A stretch of DNA of 64,000 nt from Flavobacteriales bacterium UBA2104 (GTDB lineage Bacteria > Bacteroidota > Bacteroidia > Flavobacteriales_D > Crocinitomicaceae), in NCBI GenBank assembly GCA_002331485.1, contig DCYS01000007.1, positions 87,914 to 151,913 of the forward strand. The letters run 5' to 3'. The stretch's first letter is position 1, and each line of letters opens with the position of its first letter. This document shows positions 52,983 to 61,358 of this stretch, piece after piece. Below the pieces are notes generated by a model, which made no database searches, was not told the origin of the DNA, and saw only the letters and a list, made by a program, of their open reading frames with translations. The translations under genes and the position numbers were made by a program.

Positions 52983-54086
52983 GTGAAGCATACTACTCCA
53001 AATAGAAAGAAATACTTATTCATTTTCCTTATAACTCTATTATTATCAGGAGTTGCTAATGGTCAGCTGACGCAAAGCACTTTTGGGGTTCAAGGGAGTT
53101 TTAGATATGGATATTTGCTACCTCATCGATCTACAATGGGGCATTTACTACAGGGACACACAAGTTCTATAGAATTAGGCGGAACATTTCAAATGGATGG
53201 ATCTGCTGATTGGCACCATCATTTCAATATGCCGTCAGTGAGTTTTGTTCTTAATTATATGAACTTTGGCTTTGATGAGGTTCTTGGCAGTAGTATTGGA
53301 ACGCAAATAGTTTCATATTTACCTTACTTCAGGCACAAAGGATGGAGTGCAGGTAGTCGATTAGGTGCAGGGATCGGCTATGTTAATAAGAAATTTGATC
53401 AACTGGATAACCCAACGAATAATGCGATTGGCTCTAACTTAAATGCTCTTGTGACTTTTGGCTTTATGGTCGAAAAGCAATTTGATCGAAGTAGCCTAGG
53501 ACTTGAGCTAAATATGACCCATCTTTCAAACGGTGCTTACAAACTACCTAATTTAGGTTTGAACCTCCTTCTTGTTGGTTTGCAATACACCTATTATCTT
53601 TCTGATCTGAATTATAAAAGCATTGACTCAAATCGTGTAGATATATTACCACTTGAAAGGAAATGGAGTTTTCACAGTCAGTTTATAATATCAACGAAAC
53701 AGATCTACCCAACGGGGGGAAGTAATTATGGGATATTAAGTCTAACGAATTATGTTCATTACCAAACAGGTGAAAAATGTATAATCGAAGGAGGAGTTGA
53801 TGCTATATACAATCAGTCGATCATTCGAGATGTGCCGGGAGATTATGGTGCCGAAAAAAACATTCAGTTTGGAACGTACCTTGGATATATTTTACCTATT
53901 CACAATGTGGAACTATTGGTCGCAATGGGACGATATGTTTACAATCCTTTAAATCCAAAAGGCATGTGGTATCATAAGTTAGGCTCAAGAATTAGATTGA
54001 CTGAACGTTTACAAGCAAACATTGTGATTAAAGCACATTGGGCTAAAGCGGATTTTTTTGAATATGGGATAACATATCAATGGTAA
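52983..54086 (+). CDS. PagL-like acyloxyacyl hydrolase (lipid A 3-O-deacylase family)
   Basis: About 367 residues, an outer-membrane beta-barrel enzyme. The start must be non-ATG: the frame is closed upstream by TAA at 52965, and the only early candidates are TTG (52974) and GTG (52983). I prefer GTG because the TTG is part of a promoter element. A hydrophobic signal (YLFIFLITLLLSGVANG) follows. The PagL signature is in MTHLSNGAYKLPNLGLNLLL, with the catalytic His and Ser. In the known family the enzyme removes the 3-O acyl chain of lipid A. The longer barrel of this group is typical of Bacteroidota. It overlaps the next gene by 7 bp. Confidence 0.82.
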   Translation: MKHTTPNRKKYLFIFLITLLLSGVANGQLTQSTFGVQGSFRYGYLLPHRSTMGHLLQGHTSSIELGGTFQMDGSADWHHHFNMPSVSFVLNYMNFGFDEVLGSSIGTQIVSYLPYFRHKGWSAGSRLGAGIGYVNKKFDQLDNPTNNAIGSNLNALVTFGFMVEKQFDRSSLGLELNMTHLSNGAYKLPNLGLNLLLVGLQYTYYLSDLNYKSIDSNRVDILPLERKWSFHSQFIISTKQIYPTGGSNYGILSLTNYVHYQTGEKCIIEGGVDAIYNQSIIRDVPGDYGAEKNIQFGTYLGYILPIHNVELLVAMGRYVYNPLNPKGMWYHKLGSRIRLTERLQANIVIKAHWAKADFFEYGITYQW

Positions 54087-54826
54087 AATACATTATTTAC
54101 ATATCAGTTTGTTTTGCTTTTCTAGCTTCATGCAAGAAGGCAGAAGATAGGCAATGCTTCAAATCGATCGGAGATATGAGCTCATTGGATTCAACATTTT
54201 CAGCTTATGATACGTTGAGACTTTATGATGATATTGACTATGAACTAATTCCGGATTCCATATTTCGTGTAGAAATAATTGGTGGAGAGAACTTGGTAAA
54301 GCATGTATCACTGATCCTTGAATCAAATTCACTTTCAATTACGAATGAAAACAAGTGTAATTTTCTTCGGAGAATTGATGAGAAAATAAAAGTCAAGATC
54401 TATGGACAGGATTTTAATTATATCCATTACGAAGGGTCAGAGAGCTTGAGGAGCTATGATACACTTCATTCAGATGAATTGAGGATATTTATCCGGGATG
54501 GAGCAGGAGAAGTAGATCTGATCGTTGAAAATGGTTATACTAGTGCCGTCGTCTCACACGGATGGGGTAGTTTTAAGCTTAGCGGAGAAACTTTATATTC
54601 ATATTTCAATTGTAATACGAACAGTAGATGTGATACTCGAAATTTGAAGACTCAATACACGATCAGCGTAAACTCGAATACTCAAGGAGACATGTATGTA
54701 AATGTTAACGGTGTTAATCAGTTTATCGGTGCGATCAATCAGAAAGGTAATATTTATTACTCTGGAACTCCACAATCAACTAATTTCAGCATAAATGATC
54801 AAGGAGACATTATTCAGCTTGATTAA
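54080..54826 (+). CDS. GIN-domain (auto-transporter adhesin head-like) lipoprotein
   Basis: A 248-residue lipoprotein (MVKYIIYISVCFAFLASC, lipid at Cys18). The C-terminal two thirds look like the GIN/DUF2807 right-handed beta-helix: DYELIPDSIFRVEIIGGENLVKHVSLILESNSLSITNENKC, LRIFIRDGAGEVDLIVENGYTSAVVSHGWGSFKLSGETLYSYFNCNTNSRCDTRNLKT, TQGDMYVNVNGVNQFIGAINQKGNIYYSGTPQS. The family is common in Bacteroidota and its role is unclear; binding at the cell surface is assumed. It overlaps the PagL-like gene by 7 bp, so the two are translationally coupled. Confidence 0.82.
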   Translation: MVKYIIYISVCFAFLASCKKAEDRQCFKSIGDMSSLDSTFSAYDTLRLYDDIDYELIPDSIFRVEIIGGENLVKHVSLILESNSLSITNENKCNFLRRIDEKIKVKIYGQDFNYIHYEGSESLRSYDTLHSDELRIFIRDGAGEVDLIVENGYTSAVVSHGWGSFKLSGETLYSYFNCNTNSRCDTRNLKTQYTISVNSNTQGDMYVNVNGVNQFIGAINQKGNIYYSGTPQSTNFSINDQGDIIQLD

Positions 54827-54841
54827 CTGGTGCCATTTCAT

Positions 54842-54849
54842 TATTTTTG
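54842..54849 (+). promoter_or_regulatory. -7 promoter element of the NqrM-like gene
   Basis: TATTTTTG matches TAnnTTTG and ends 24 nt before the ATG at 54874. Confidence 0.5.
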
Positions 54850-54873
54850 TAGCAAAGTATAGAACAAAGTATT

Positions 54874-55068
54874 ATGGAAATTATTTTTATTGCAGTTGGT
54901 TTGTTAGCGCTAGGATTTGCGGGTATTGCTATTAAGATCTGGGCTAAGAAGGATGGAGAGTTTGCTGGAACCTGCGCAAGTAATAATCCTCTAGTTCAGG
55001 AAGAAGGAGGAAGCTGCGGTATGTGTGGTGCTCGTCCTGATGAAAAGTGTAAAGGAGACGCTGCCTAA
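54874..55068 (+). CDS. Small membrane protein with four cysteines, NqrM-like
   Basis: A 64-residue protein with one N-terminal transmembrane helix (IIFIAVGLLALGFAGIAIKIW) and a short tail with cysteines at 34, 48, 51 and 59 (GTCASNN, SCGMCGARPDEKC). This layout is that of NqrM, a small factor needed to insert the iron centre between the NqrD and NqrE subunits of the Na+-pumping NADH:quinone reductase. Bacteroidota homologues are often annotated only as 'membrane or secreted protein'. No nqr or apbE gene is in the window, so the identification rests on size, topology and cysteine pattern. Confidence 0.7.
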   Translation: MEIIFIAVGLLALGFAGIAIKIWAKKDGEFAGTCASNNPLVQEEGGSCGMCGARPDEKCKGDAA

Positions 55069-55167
55069 CGAATCGTTTATTTCTTAATATTCTCCCATTT
55101 GTTTGTTTTTTTTCAAAAATGTGAAAAGATCAGCCCTTTTCACGTTATCAATTCGTTTTTAATTGGG

Positions 55168-55175
55168 TAAGTTTG
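55168..55175 (+). promoter_or_regulatory. -7 promoter element of the SprB-repeat adhesin gene
   Basis: TAAGTTTG matches TAnnTTTG, ending 23 nt before the ATG at 55199. Confidence 0.55.
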
Positions 55176-55198
55176 TTCTATCGATAAAATAGCTATCA

Positions 55199-58100
55199 AT
55201 GAGATCGATATTAACACTACTATTACTGATCTGGGGTAACTTTACATTTGCTCAGGCGAGTTCACTTTTTTTACCTGGCCCAGTTAATTATGTGGAAGCA
55301 GGTGACTTAGACGTTACAGGTGATCAACTAACTGTTGAGGCTATTATTCAATATACAGGAGCCTCAGTGAACATTGTTTCCAAGCATACCGGACCAGGAA
55401 ACGTAAACTACCTATTGCGCATTGGAAGCTTCGAGATCACAACTACGAATGGCTTCGCGAATTTTGGAGGTGTAGCTGCTGCAGGTGTTAACCTTGTTCA
55501 AGGGGAAACTTATCATTTGGCTGCAACCTACAACGGACAGTTTCTCAGGTATTATGTGAATGGATGCTTGACAGGTGAAATGGCGTGGTCAGGAGACATG
55601 GTTCAGAATGATCTTATTACAGCGATCGGACAACAATCGAATTGTCAGTGTGAGCAATTTACAGGTTACATCGATGAGGTTAGAATCTGGAATGTTGCGC
55701 GAACTCAACAAGAGATCGAGGATAACATGATGGATCTTCCAAATCCGACAACCACTGCAGGCCTACTTGCATACTATAAGTTTGATAATTCTTATGTTAA
55801 TGTTCAGGGAAACGCAGCCTATAATGGAGTTCCAATTGGAGCACCACAATTTCAATCTGTACCGGCTCCATTGCCCAATAATCTAAATTTATCCACTTTC
55901 TCTTCTGACCCGGTTTGTAATGGAGGAACTGATGGAGTGATCGAAGCTTTCGGCAGTGGTGCATACGTGCCTTACGAATACTCGATTGATGGAGGAAACT
56001 TTGCTCCAGCAAATACATTTTCAAATTTAGGAGCAGGGACTTATACGATTGCGTTGCGTCCTCAAAATAATCAAAACTGTGTGGTAACAGAGCAAGTTGT
56101 TATTTCTGAACCTACTGCAATTCAAGATGGACTATTGATAACAGATCCTTTGTGTAATGGAGGTTCCGATGGTGAGGCTTCTGTTGCACCTAGCGGAGGA
56201 CACGGTCAAGATTATACTATAAACTGGACACAATCTGGAAATGATGGAACGACCGAAACGGGGTTGTCTGCTGGTAACTATGATGTAGACATTTCAGATA
56301 CTTGTGTTGCCAGTGGCTCTGAGTTAATAGATAACGGTCATTTTCAATCGTATTATCAAGGGTTTACAACTGATTATGGGATTGGTGAACCAGGGCCGGA
56401 TATTGGAGGATCAAATTTAGCTGTAACCTACGATGCTAATTTGTTTCATTCTGGATTTGTCGGAAACGGCAATCAAGGTACAGGGAACTTTATGGTGATC
56501 AATGGAAACACGAATCCAAATCAAAATATCTGGTGTCAGACTGTTACAGTAACTCCAAATACGAATTACAATTTCTCAATGTGGTTATCATCACTTTACA
56601 CAGTTTCACCTGGTGAGGTGGAGGTATTGTTTAATGGAGTGCCAGTCGGAGGTCCATTCGTGGCTCCTGCAAATACTGGTGTTTGGGAAGAACACACCTT
56701 GTTCTGGAATTCTGGAACCAGCACTCAGGTAGACATTTGCATTGTTGGTGTTAATCTTGATAACGTTGGGAATGACTTTGGTATAGACGACATCTCGTTA
56801 AAGGAATGTATGTCCTGTACACAAAACTTCCCTTTTACGATCAATGAACCAACTGCACTTCAACTGAATGCAACAATGGTACCTGAGAGTTGTGCAGGAG
56901 CTCAAGATGGAGAGATCTCGATGACGGTTACAGGTGGTACCGGTACTTACGAATACAGTATTGATACAGCAGCAACGTTCCAGCAAGCTAATACTTTCCA
57001 GTCCCTATCAGGAGGTGATTACGCCATCATTGTTCGGGACCAAAATGGATGTCAGGATACACTGGAAGTCACGGTTGATGTTTTACCGAGTATTACTTTT
57101 GATGTAAACATTTCAGATGTGAGTTGCTTTGAGGGAAGCGACGGGACGATTGAAATCGTCAATGTTCAAAATGGTATAAATCCAATTACTTTTAGTTCTG
57201 ACAATGGAAACACTTTTCAACCCGGTAATATTTTTAATGGATTAGCCGCTGGGAGTTACACGGTATTAGTAGAAGATGATAGTGGATGTAATGCATCAGA
57301 ACAAGTAATTGTTGATCAACCTGATGATATTACTGTTGAATTCAGTCTACAAGATATCTCATGTTTCGGTGCTGCAGATGGTGTGTTAACTGTTACAACG
57401 ACTTCAGGCGGAACGGGAACTTATGAATACAGTTTAGATGGAATCAACTATCAAGCTGGAACTACTTTCAATGGTCTAGATCAAGGAGTATACACATTGA
57501 CAATACAGGACCAGAATGGTTGTTCTAAAGATACAACGTTTACTATTGAAGAACCACAAGCTTTATCCACAAACGTAAACGTTATCGATCTCACTTGTTT
57601 TCAAAGTGATGATGGAAGCATTTCTTTCGACAATACGACAGGAGGGACACCAAATTATCTTTACAGTATTGATGGTGGTGTGACTTATGATGCCAATGTA
57701 AGTTATACAGGGTTATCTGCTGGATCGTATGATCTTGAATTGATCGATGGTAATGGATGTTCCTATACGGAGAGTGTGAACATTGAACAACCGAACCAAC
57801 TTCAGCCGGATGTACAGGTGGTTGATGCATTGTGCTTTGGTGATTGTAACGGAGCTATTGCTGGTTCTGCTCAGGGAGGAACACCTCCATACACTATTCT
57901 ATGGTCAGGTGAAAATATTGATCAGGTCGGTCCGCAAATAAATGATTTGTGTCCTGGAGGTTATAACATGACTGTAGTGGACGATAATGGATGTACTCAG
58001 GAAATGCCGGTAACAGTAGATCAGCCTCCGCAAGTTATTGCTGATTTTACAACTTCTGAAGATAGTTGGACTATTTTGGATCCTTCCGTTGATTTCATGA

Positions 58101-58564
58101 ATTTATCAGATAATGCTACTAACTATGAATGGACGTTCGGTAATGGCAACTCGTCTTCAGTTATTAATCCGTCTCATACATATCCTGAAAATGCACAAGA
58201 TTATCTGGTGACTTTGATAGCTGAAAATGACTTTGGCTGTGCAGATACTGTTCGTATGGTTGTCAAGATCGAAAATGAAATCATCTTTTTTATTCCAAAC
58301 ACATTCACTCCCGATGGGAACAAGTTTAACGAGACCTTCAAAGTTGAATTTTTTGCAGGATACGAGCCTCAGGACTACAGCTTTTTAGTACTAAATCGAT
58401 GGGGGGAAGTTGTCTTTGAGGCAACCTCTCCGAATGAAGCTTGGGATGGAAATTATTTGGGTAAACCAGTTCAAGATGGAACTTATGTCTGGAGAATGGA
58501 ATTTAGAGAGACAGTTACTGATGAACGATATATTAAAACAGGTCACGTTAATGTGATTCGATAG
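55199..58564 (+). CDS. SprB-repeat adhesin with LamG, PKD and gliding-type C-terminal domain
   Basis: A 1121-residue surface protein. Signal peptide 1-19; LamG/concanavalin-like domain about 30-215 (LTVEAIIQYTGAS, YIDEVRIWNVART). Then seven SprB-type repeats of about 70 residues each, marked by a Cys-x-x-x-x-x-G-x-I opening and NGC near the end (DVSCFEGSDGTIEIV ... DDSGCNASEQVIVDQP): 236-306, 315-555 (split), 557-628, 637-709, 717-788, 796-866 and 875-944. A PKD domain is at 948-1022. The type B, gliding-motility-associated C-terminal domain is at 1028-1121 (IFFIPNTFTPDGNKFNETF, VLNRWGEVVFEA, AWDGNYLGKPVQDGTYVWRMEF). Repeat two is interrupted by a 168-residue carbohydrate-binding-like domain. 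It is exported by T9SS; adhesion or gliding is the likely role. Confidence 0.92.
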   Translation: MRSILTLLLLIWGNFTFAQASSLFLPGPVNYVEAGDLDVTGDQLTVEAIIQYTGASVNIVSKHTGPGNVNYLLRIGSFEITTTNGFANFGGVAAAGVNLVQGETYHLAATYNGQFLRYYVNGCLTGEMAWSGDMVQNDLITAIGQQSNCQCEQFTGYIDEVRIWNVARTQQEIEDNMMDLPNPTTTAGLLAYYKFDNSYVNVQGNAAYNGVPIGAPQFQSVPAPLPNNLNLSTFSSDPVCNGGTDGVIEAFGSGAYVPYEYSIDGGNFAPANTFSNLGAGTYTIALRPQNNQNCVVTEQVVISEPTAIQDGLLITDPLCNGGSDGEASVAPSGGHGQDYTINWTQSGNDGTTETGLSAGNYDVDISDTCVASGSELIDNGHFQSYYQGFTTDYGIGEPGPDIGGSNLAVTYDANLFHSGFVGNGNQGTGNFMVINGNTNPNQNIWCQTVTVTPNTNYNFSMWLSSLYTVSPGEVEVLFNGVPVGGPFVAPANTGVWEEHTLFWNSGTSTQVDICIVGVNLDNVGNDFGIDDISLKECMSCTQNFPFTINEPTALQLNATMVPESCAGAQDGEISMTVTGGTGTYEYSIDTAATFQQANTFQSLSGGDYAIIVRDQNGCQDTLEVTVDVLPSITFDVNISDVSCFEGSDGTIEIVNVQNGINPITFSSDNGNTFQPGNIFNGLAAGSYTVLVEDDSGCNASEQVIVDQPDDITVEFSLQDISCFGAADGVLTVTTTSGGTGTYEYSLDGINYQAGTTFNGLDQGVYTLTIQDQNGCSKDTTFTIEEPQALSTNVNVIDLTCFQSDDGSISFDNTTGGTPNYLYSIDGGVTYDANVSYTGLSAGSYDLELIDGNGCSYTESVNIEQPNQLQPDVQVVDALCFGDCNGAIAGSAQGGTPPYTILWSGENIDQVGPQINDLCPGGYNMTVVDDNGCTQEMPVTVDQPPQVIADFTTSEDSWTILDPSVDFMNLSDNATNYEWTFGNGNSSSVINPSHTYPENAQDYLVTLIAENDFGCADTVRMVVKIENEIIFFIPNTFTPDGNKFNETFKVEFFAGYEPQDYSFLVLNRWGEVVFEATSPNEAWDGNYLGKPVQDGTYVWRMEFRETVTDERYIKTGHVNVIR

Positions 58565-58580
58565 GAAAGTCCATTAAATA

Positions 58581-58612
58581 AAAAAAGCTACTCAAATTTG
58601 AGTAGCTTTTTT
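58581..58612. terminator. Bidirectional terminator between the adhesin and zinc-ribbon genes
   Basis: A perfect dyad, AAAAGCTACTCAAA with TTTGAGTAGCTTTT, without spacer, flanked by A on the left and T on the right. Confidence 0.88.
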
Positions 58613-58629
58613 TTATATCTCTAGTAATT

Positions 58630-59385
58630 CTAGTCTTCAAAATTCTCAGCTGGAACAAGGATTCTTCCACAGTGCTCACAGATGATGATCTTTTTCTTTT
58701 GAACAATATCTAATTGTCTCTGAGGTGGGATACGGTTAAAGCATCCTCCACAAGAATCACGATCAACTGGAACTACAGCCAATCCATTCTTCGCACTTGT
58801 ACGTAAACGCTCATATGCATTCTGAAGGTGATCATCCAGTTTTTTCTTTGCTTTCTCAGATTTCTTGCGAAGCTTTTCTTCATCTTTCTCTGTCTCAGCA
58901 ACGATCTCATCAAGCTCTGATTTCTTTTTGTCAAGATCTCCCTGACGAACATTCAAACGTTCTTTCGCTTCATCAAGAACTTCTTTCTTGTTCTCTAATC
59001 GAGCTTTAGCTTCTTTCGATTTCTTCTCGTGAAGTTGGATCTCAAGCTCTTGATATTCGATCTCTTTCTCTAAAGATTCGAACTCACGGTTGTTTCGAAC
59101 GTTGTTCTGCTTTTCTTTATAAGACATGATCGCTGCCTGAGCATCTTTTTGCTCGTTCTTACGATCACTGATCTCTTTCTCTATATCGTTTAGCTCTTCT
59201 GTGAGCTTGTTTACTCGCTTTTCAAGGCCTTGAATCTCATCTTCAAGATCTTCAACTTCTAGTGGAAGCTCTCCACGAATCGTTAGAAGTCTATCGATCT
59301 CTGAATCAATCTGCTGAAGATTAGAAAGTGCATCTAATCGCTCAGCTACCGTCGCACTTGATTTAGCCTTTGTTTTTGTTGCCAT
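58630..59385 (-). CDS. Coiled-coil protein with C-terminal C4 zinc ribbon
   Basis: A 251-residue protein: a long antiparallel coiled coil (residues 15-190, e.g. VEDLEDEIQGLEKRVNKLTEELNDIEKEISDRKNEQ) and a C-terminal zinc ribbon (RDSCGGCFNRIPPQ and IIICEHCGRIL, four Cys). This is the DUF164/zf-RING_7 family, nucleic-acid- or flagellar-secretion-linked in some bacteria, of uncertain role here. A segment NNVRNNREFESLEKEIEYQE is highly conserved in the family. It starts 5 nt after the Nif3-like gene, an order common in Bacteroidota. Confidence 0.9.
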   Translation of the reverse strand: MATKTKAKSSATVAERLDALSNLQQIDSEIDRLLTIRGELPLEVEDLEDEIQGLEKRVNKLTEELNDIEKEISDRKNEQKDAQAAIMSYKEKQNNVRNNREFESLEKEIEYQELEIQLHEKKSKEAKARLENKKEVLDEAKERLNVRQGDLDKKKSELDEIVAETEKDEEKLRKKSEKAKKKLDDHLQNAYERLRTSAKNGLAVVPVDRDSCGGCFNRIPPQRQLDIVQKKKIIICEHCGRILVPAENFED

Positions 59386-59390
59386 AAACG

Positions 59391-60497
59391 CTAAAAATAA
59401 TTAATAGGATTTGTATTCACCTTACTTAAATGGAACGCAAAGTTAATAAAATTTTTCTTCAAAATACCAAGAAGAAGGTTTGGCGTAAATTGTTCACTTT
59501 CATAGTGACCGATATCAGCGATCATAATGTCGTTCTCAGCATCAAAAAACTCATGATACTTAAAATCGCCAGTGATGTATATATCTGCTTTTTTTGCTTT
59601 GGCTTTCTGTAGTAAAAAACTTCCTGCACCACCGCAAAAAGCAACTGTTTCGATCTTATCTATTAAGATCTTCGTATGTCTGATCGTTCCACAGTTAAAT
59701 TCAGTTTTTATCTTTTGAAGGTAATCTTGAGATGATATAGGCTCTGGAAGCCTTCCGATCATTCCAGCTCCTTCGCAGTGATTTAAATTATCCAATGAAA
59801 TAATGTCGTGAGCAACCTCTTCATAGGGATGCGAATTATGCATGGCAGATAAAACATTGCCCAGTTTATGACTTGAAACGATGACTTCTATTTTGTCTTC
59901 CTCGACGAGCTCTCTTTCTCCATTTTTTCCGATCGCTGGATTTGCATTTTCATTCGGCTTAAATCCTCCTTTACCTTCAGTTTCAAAACTGCATTCATCA
60001 TAATCTCCTAAATTTCCAGCTCCTGCATCGAACATCGCTTGAGAAACCTCTTTAGTATTCTCTTTTGGGCAGAAAACGATCAGTTTCTTAAGTGCTTGTT
60101 TAGCCGGCGATAGAATTTGAAGGTTTTCAAGACCTAATCGTTGGCCAATTTCTGCGTTAACTCCATGACGATAATTATCTAGATTCGTATGTATCGCATA
60201 GATCGCTACATCATTTTTGATCGCTTTTATCACTGTGCGTTCAACATAGCTTTTACCGTTCAGCTTCTTTATTCCACTAAAAACAATTGGATGATGGGCA
60301 ATGATCAATTCAGCCCCCATTTCAATAGCTTCGTCAATAACTTCTTCCGTACAATCTAATGAAAGAAGTGCTTTAGAAACTTCAGATCGAGGGTCACCTA
60401 CGATCAATCCGCTATTATCGTAAGACTCTTGACTTGACAATGGAGCCAACTGTTCTAAATAAGATGTGATTTCTTTTACCGTGTATTTTTGATTCAT
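59391..60497 (-). CDS. Nif3-like dinuclear metal-centre protein
   Basis: A 368-residue protein of the Nif3/YbgI family, which forms a toroidal hexamer with a two-metal site. Metal ligands appear in DCTEEVIDEAIEMGAELIIAHHPIVFSGIK (His-His), IYAIHTNLDNY, and at the C-terminus TGDFKYHEFFDAENDIMIADIGHYESEQF. A central PII-like insert (residues about 130-240, LIVFCPKENTKEVSQAMFDAGAGNLGDYDECSFETEGKG) gives the long version. The name GTP cyclohydrolase 1 type 2 is widely used, but in vivo function is not settled. Cotranscribed with the zinc-ribbon gene. Confidence 0.93.
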   Translation of the reverse strand: MNQKYTVKEITSYLEQLAPLSSQESYDNSGLIVGDPRSEVSKALLSLDCTEEVIDEAIEMGAELIIAHHPIVFSGIKKLNGKSYVERTVIKAIKNDVAIYAIHTNLDNYRHGVNAEIGQRLGLENLQILSPAKQALKKLIVFCPKENTKEVSQAMFDAGAGNLGDYDECSFETEGKGGFKPNENANPAIGKNGERELVEEDKIEVIVSSHKLGNVLSAMHNSHPYEEVAHDIISLDNLNHCEGAGMIGRLPEPISSQDYLQKIKTEFNCGTIRHTKILIDKIETVAFCGGAGSFLLQKAKAKKADIYITGDFKYHEFFDAENDIMIADIGHYESEQFTPNLLLGILKKNFINFAFHLSKVNTNPINYF

Positions 60498-60629
60498 TGA
60501 AATACCTGTTTGACGACGAAGATAAGGAATCTAAAAGAGTTTTGGTTTTCCTTGAAATTCATGTTGTATTTTCTCAACAATTTCCAACGGTAATTGTATA
60601 TTTAACGTCTAATTTGAAATTACAAAAAC

Positions 60630-61298
60630 ATGCACGATAGAGACGAATTTAAAAAGTTTGCTACCAAGCACATGGGGATCAATAGTACTCATTTAGGAAG
60701 TTACGTTGAATCTTCATTGACACCATATATTATTGAGGAGCGCCAGTTGAATATGACTCAAATGGATGTTTTCTCTCGACTAATGATGGATAGAATCATC
60801 TTTCTAGGAACAGGAATCAATGATCAAGTTGCGAATATCATTAATGCACAGCTTCTGTTTTTAGAATCTGTTGATCCGAAGAAAGATATTCAGATCTACA
60901 TGAACTCACCAGGAGGTAGTGTTTATGCAGGTTTAGGGATCTATGATACGATGCAATATATCAGTCCTGATGTAGCAACGATCTGTACAGGATTGGCTGC
61001 TTCAATGGGAGCTGTATTGTTGTGTGCAGGTGCAGAAGGTAAGCGTACAGCATTAAAGCATTCACGTGTAATGATCCACCAACCACTAGGTGGAGCTCAA
61101 GGTCAGGCTTCTGATATTGAGATCACTGCTCGTGAGATATTGAAATTGAAGAAAGAATTGTACAACATTATTTCTGGACATACTGGTAAGCCTTTCGAAA
61201 AGGTAGAAGAAGATTCAGACCGTGATTACTGGATGACGGCTGAAGAAGCGAAAGACTATGGTATGGTAGATGAAGTTTTGCTGCGCAAGTCGAAATAA
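60630..61298 (+). CDS. clpP: ATP-dependent Clp protease proteolytic subunit
   Basis: A 222-residue ClpP, the tetradecameric serine peptidase of the ClpXP complex. Catalytic residues: Ser125 in GLAASMGAVLLCAG, His150 in VMIHQPLGGAQGQASD, and the Asp in SDRDYWMTAEEA. The MNSPGGSVYAGLGIYDTM strand and the handle helix REILKLKKELYNI are intact. The N-terminal extension of about 25 residues before SSLTPYIIEERQ is processed in homologues. A promoter and a terminator lie between it and clpX. Confidence 0.97.
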   Translation: MHDRDEFKKFATKHMGINSTHLGSYVESSLTPYIIEERQLNMTQMDVFSRLMMDRIIFLGTGINDQVANIINAQLLFLESVDPKKDIQIYMNSPGGSVYAGLGIYDTMQYISPDVATICTGLAASMGAVLLCAGAEGKRTALKHSRVMIHQPLGGAQGQASDIEITAREILKLKKELYNIISGHTGKPFEKVEEDSDRDYWMTAEEAKDYGMVDEVLLRKSK

Positions 61299-61299
61299 C

Positions 61300-61307
61300 T
61301 ATCTTTG
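61300..61307 (+). promoter_or_regulatory. -7 promoter element for clpX
   Basis: TATCTTTG (TAnnTTTG) begins 2 bp after the clpP stop codon. A transcript from here would start near 61312 and cross the hairpin at 61319-61348 before reaching the clpX ATG. Confidence 0.5.
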
Positions 61308-61318
61308 TATTGAATTTT

Positions 61319-61348
61319 AAAGGTCAATTCTAGGATTGGCCTTTTTTT
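61319..61348 (+). terminator. Terminator or attenuator between clpP and clpX
   Basis: AAAGGTCAAT (61319-61328) pairs with ATTGGCCTTT (61335-61344; one G-T wobble), followed by T. It lies 11 nt before the clpX start, within the leader of any clpX transcript. Confidence 0.75.
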
Positions 61349-61358
61349 AGCCACAATT

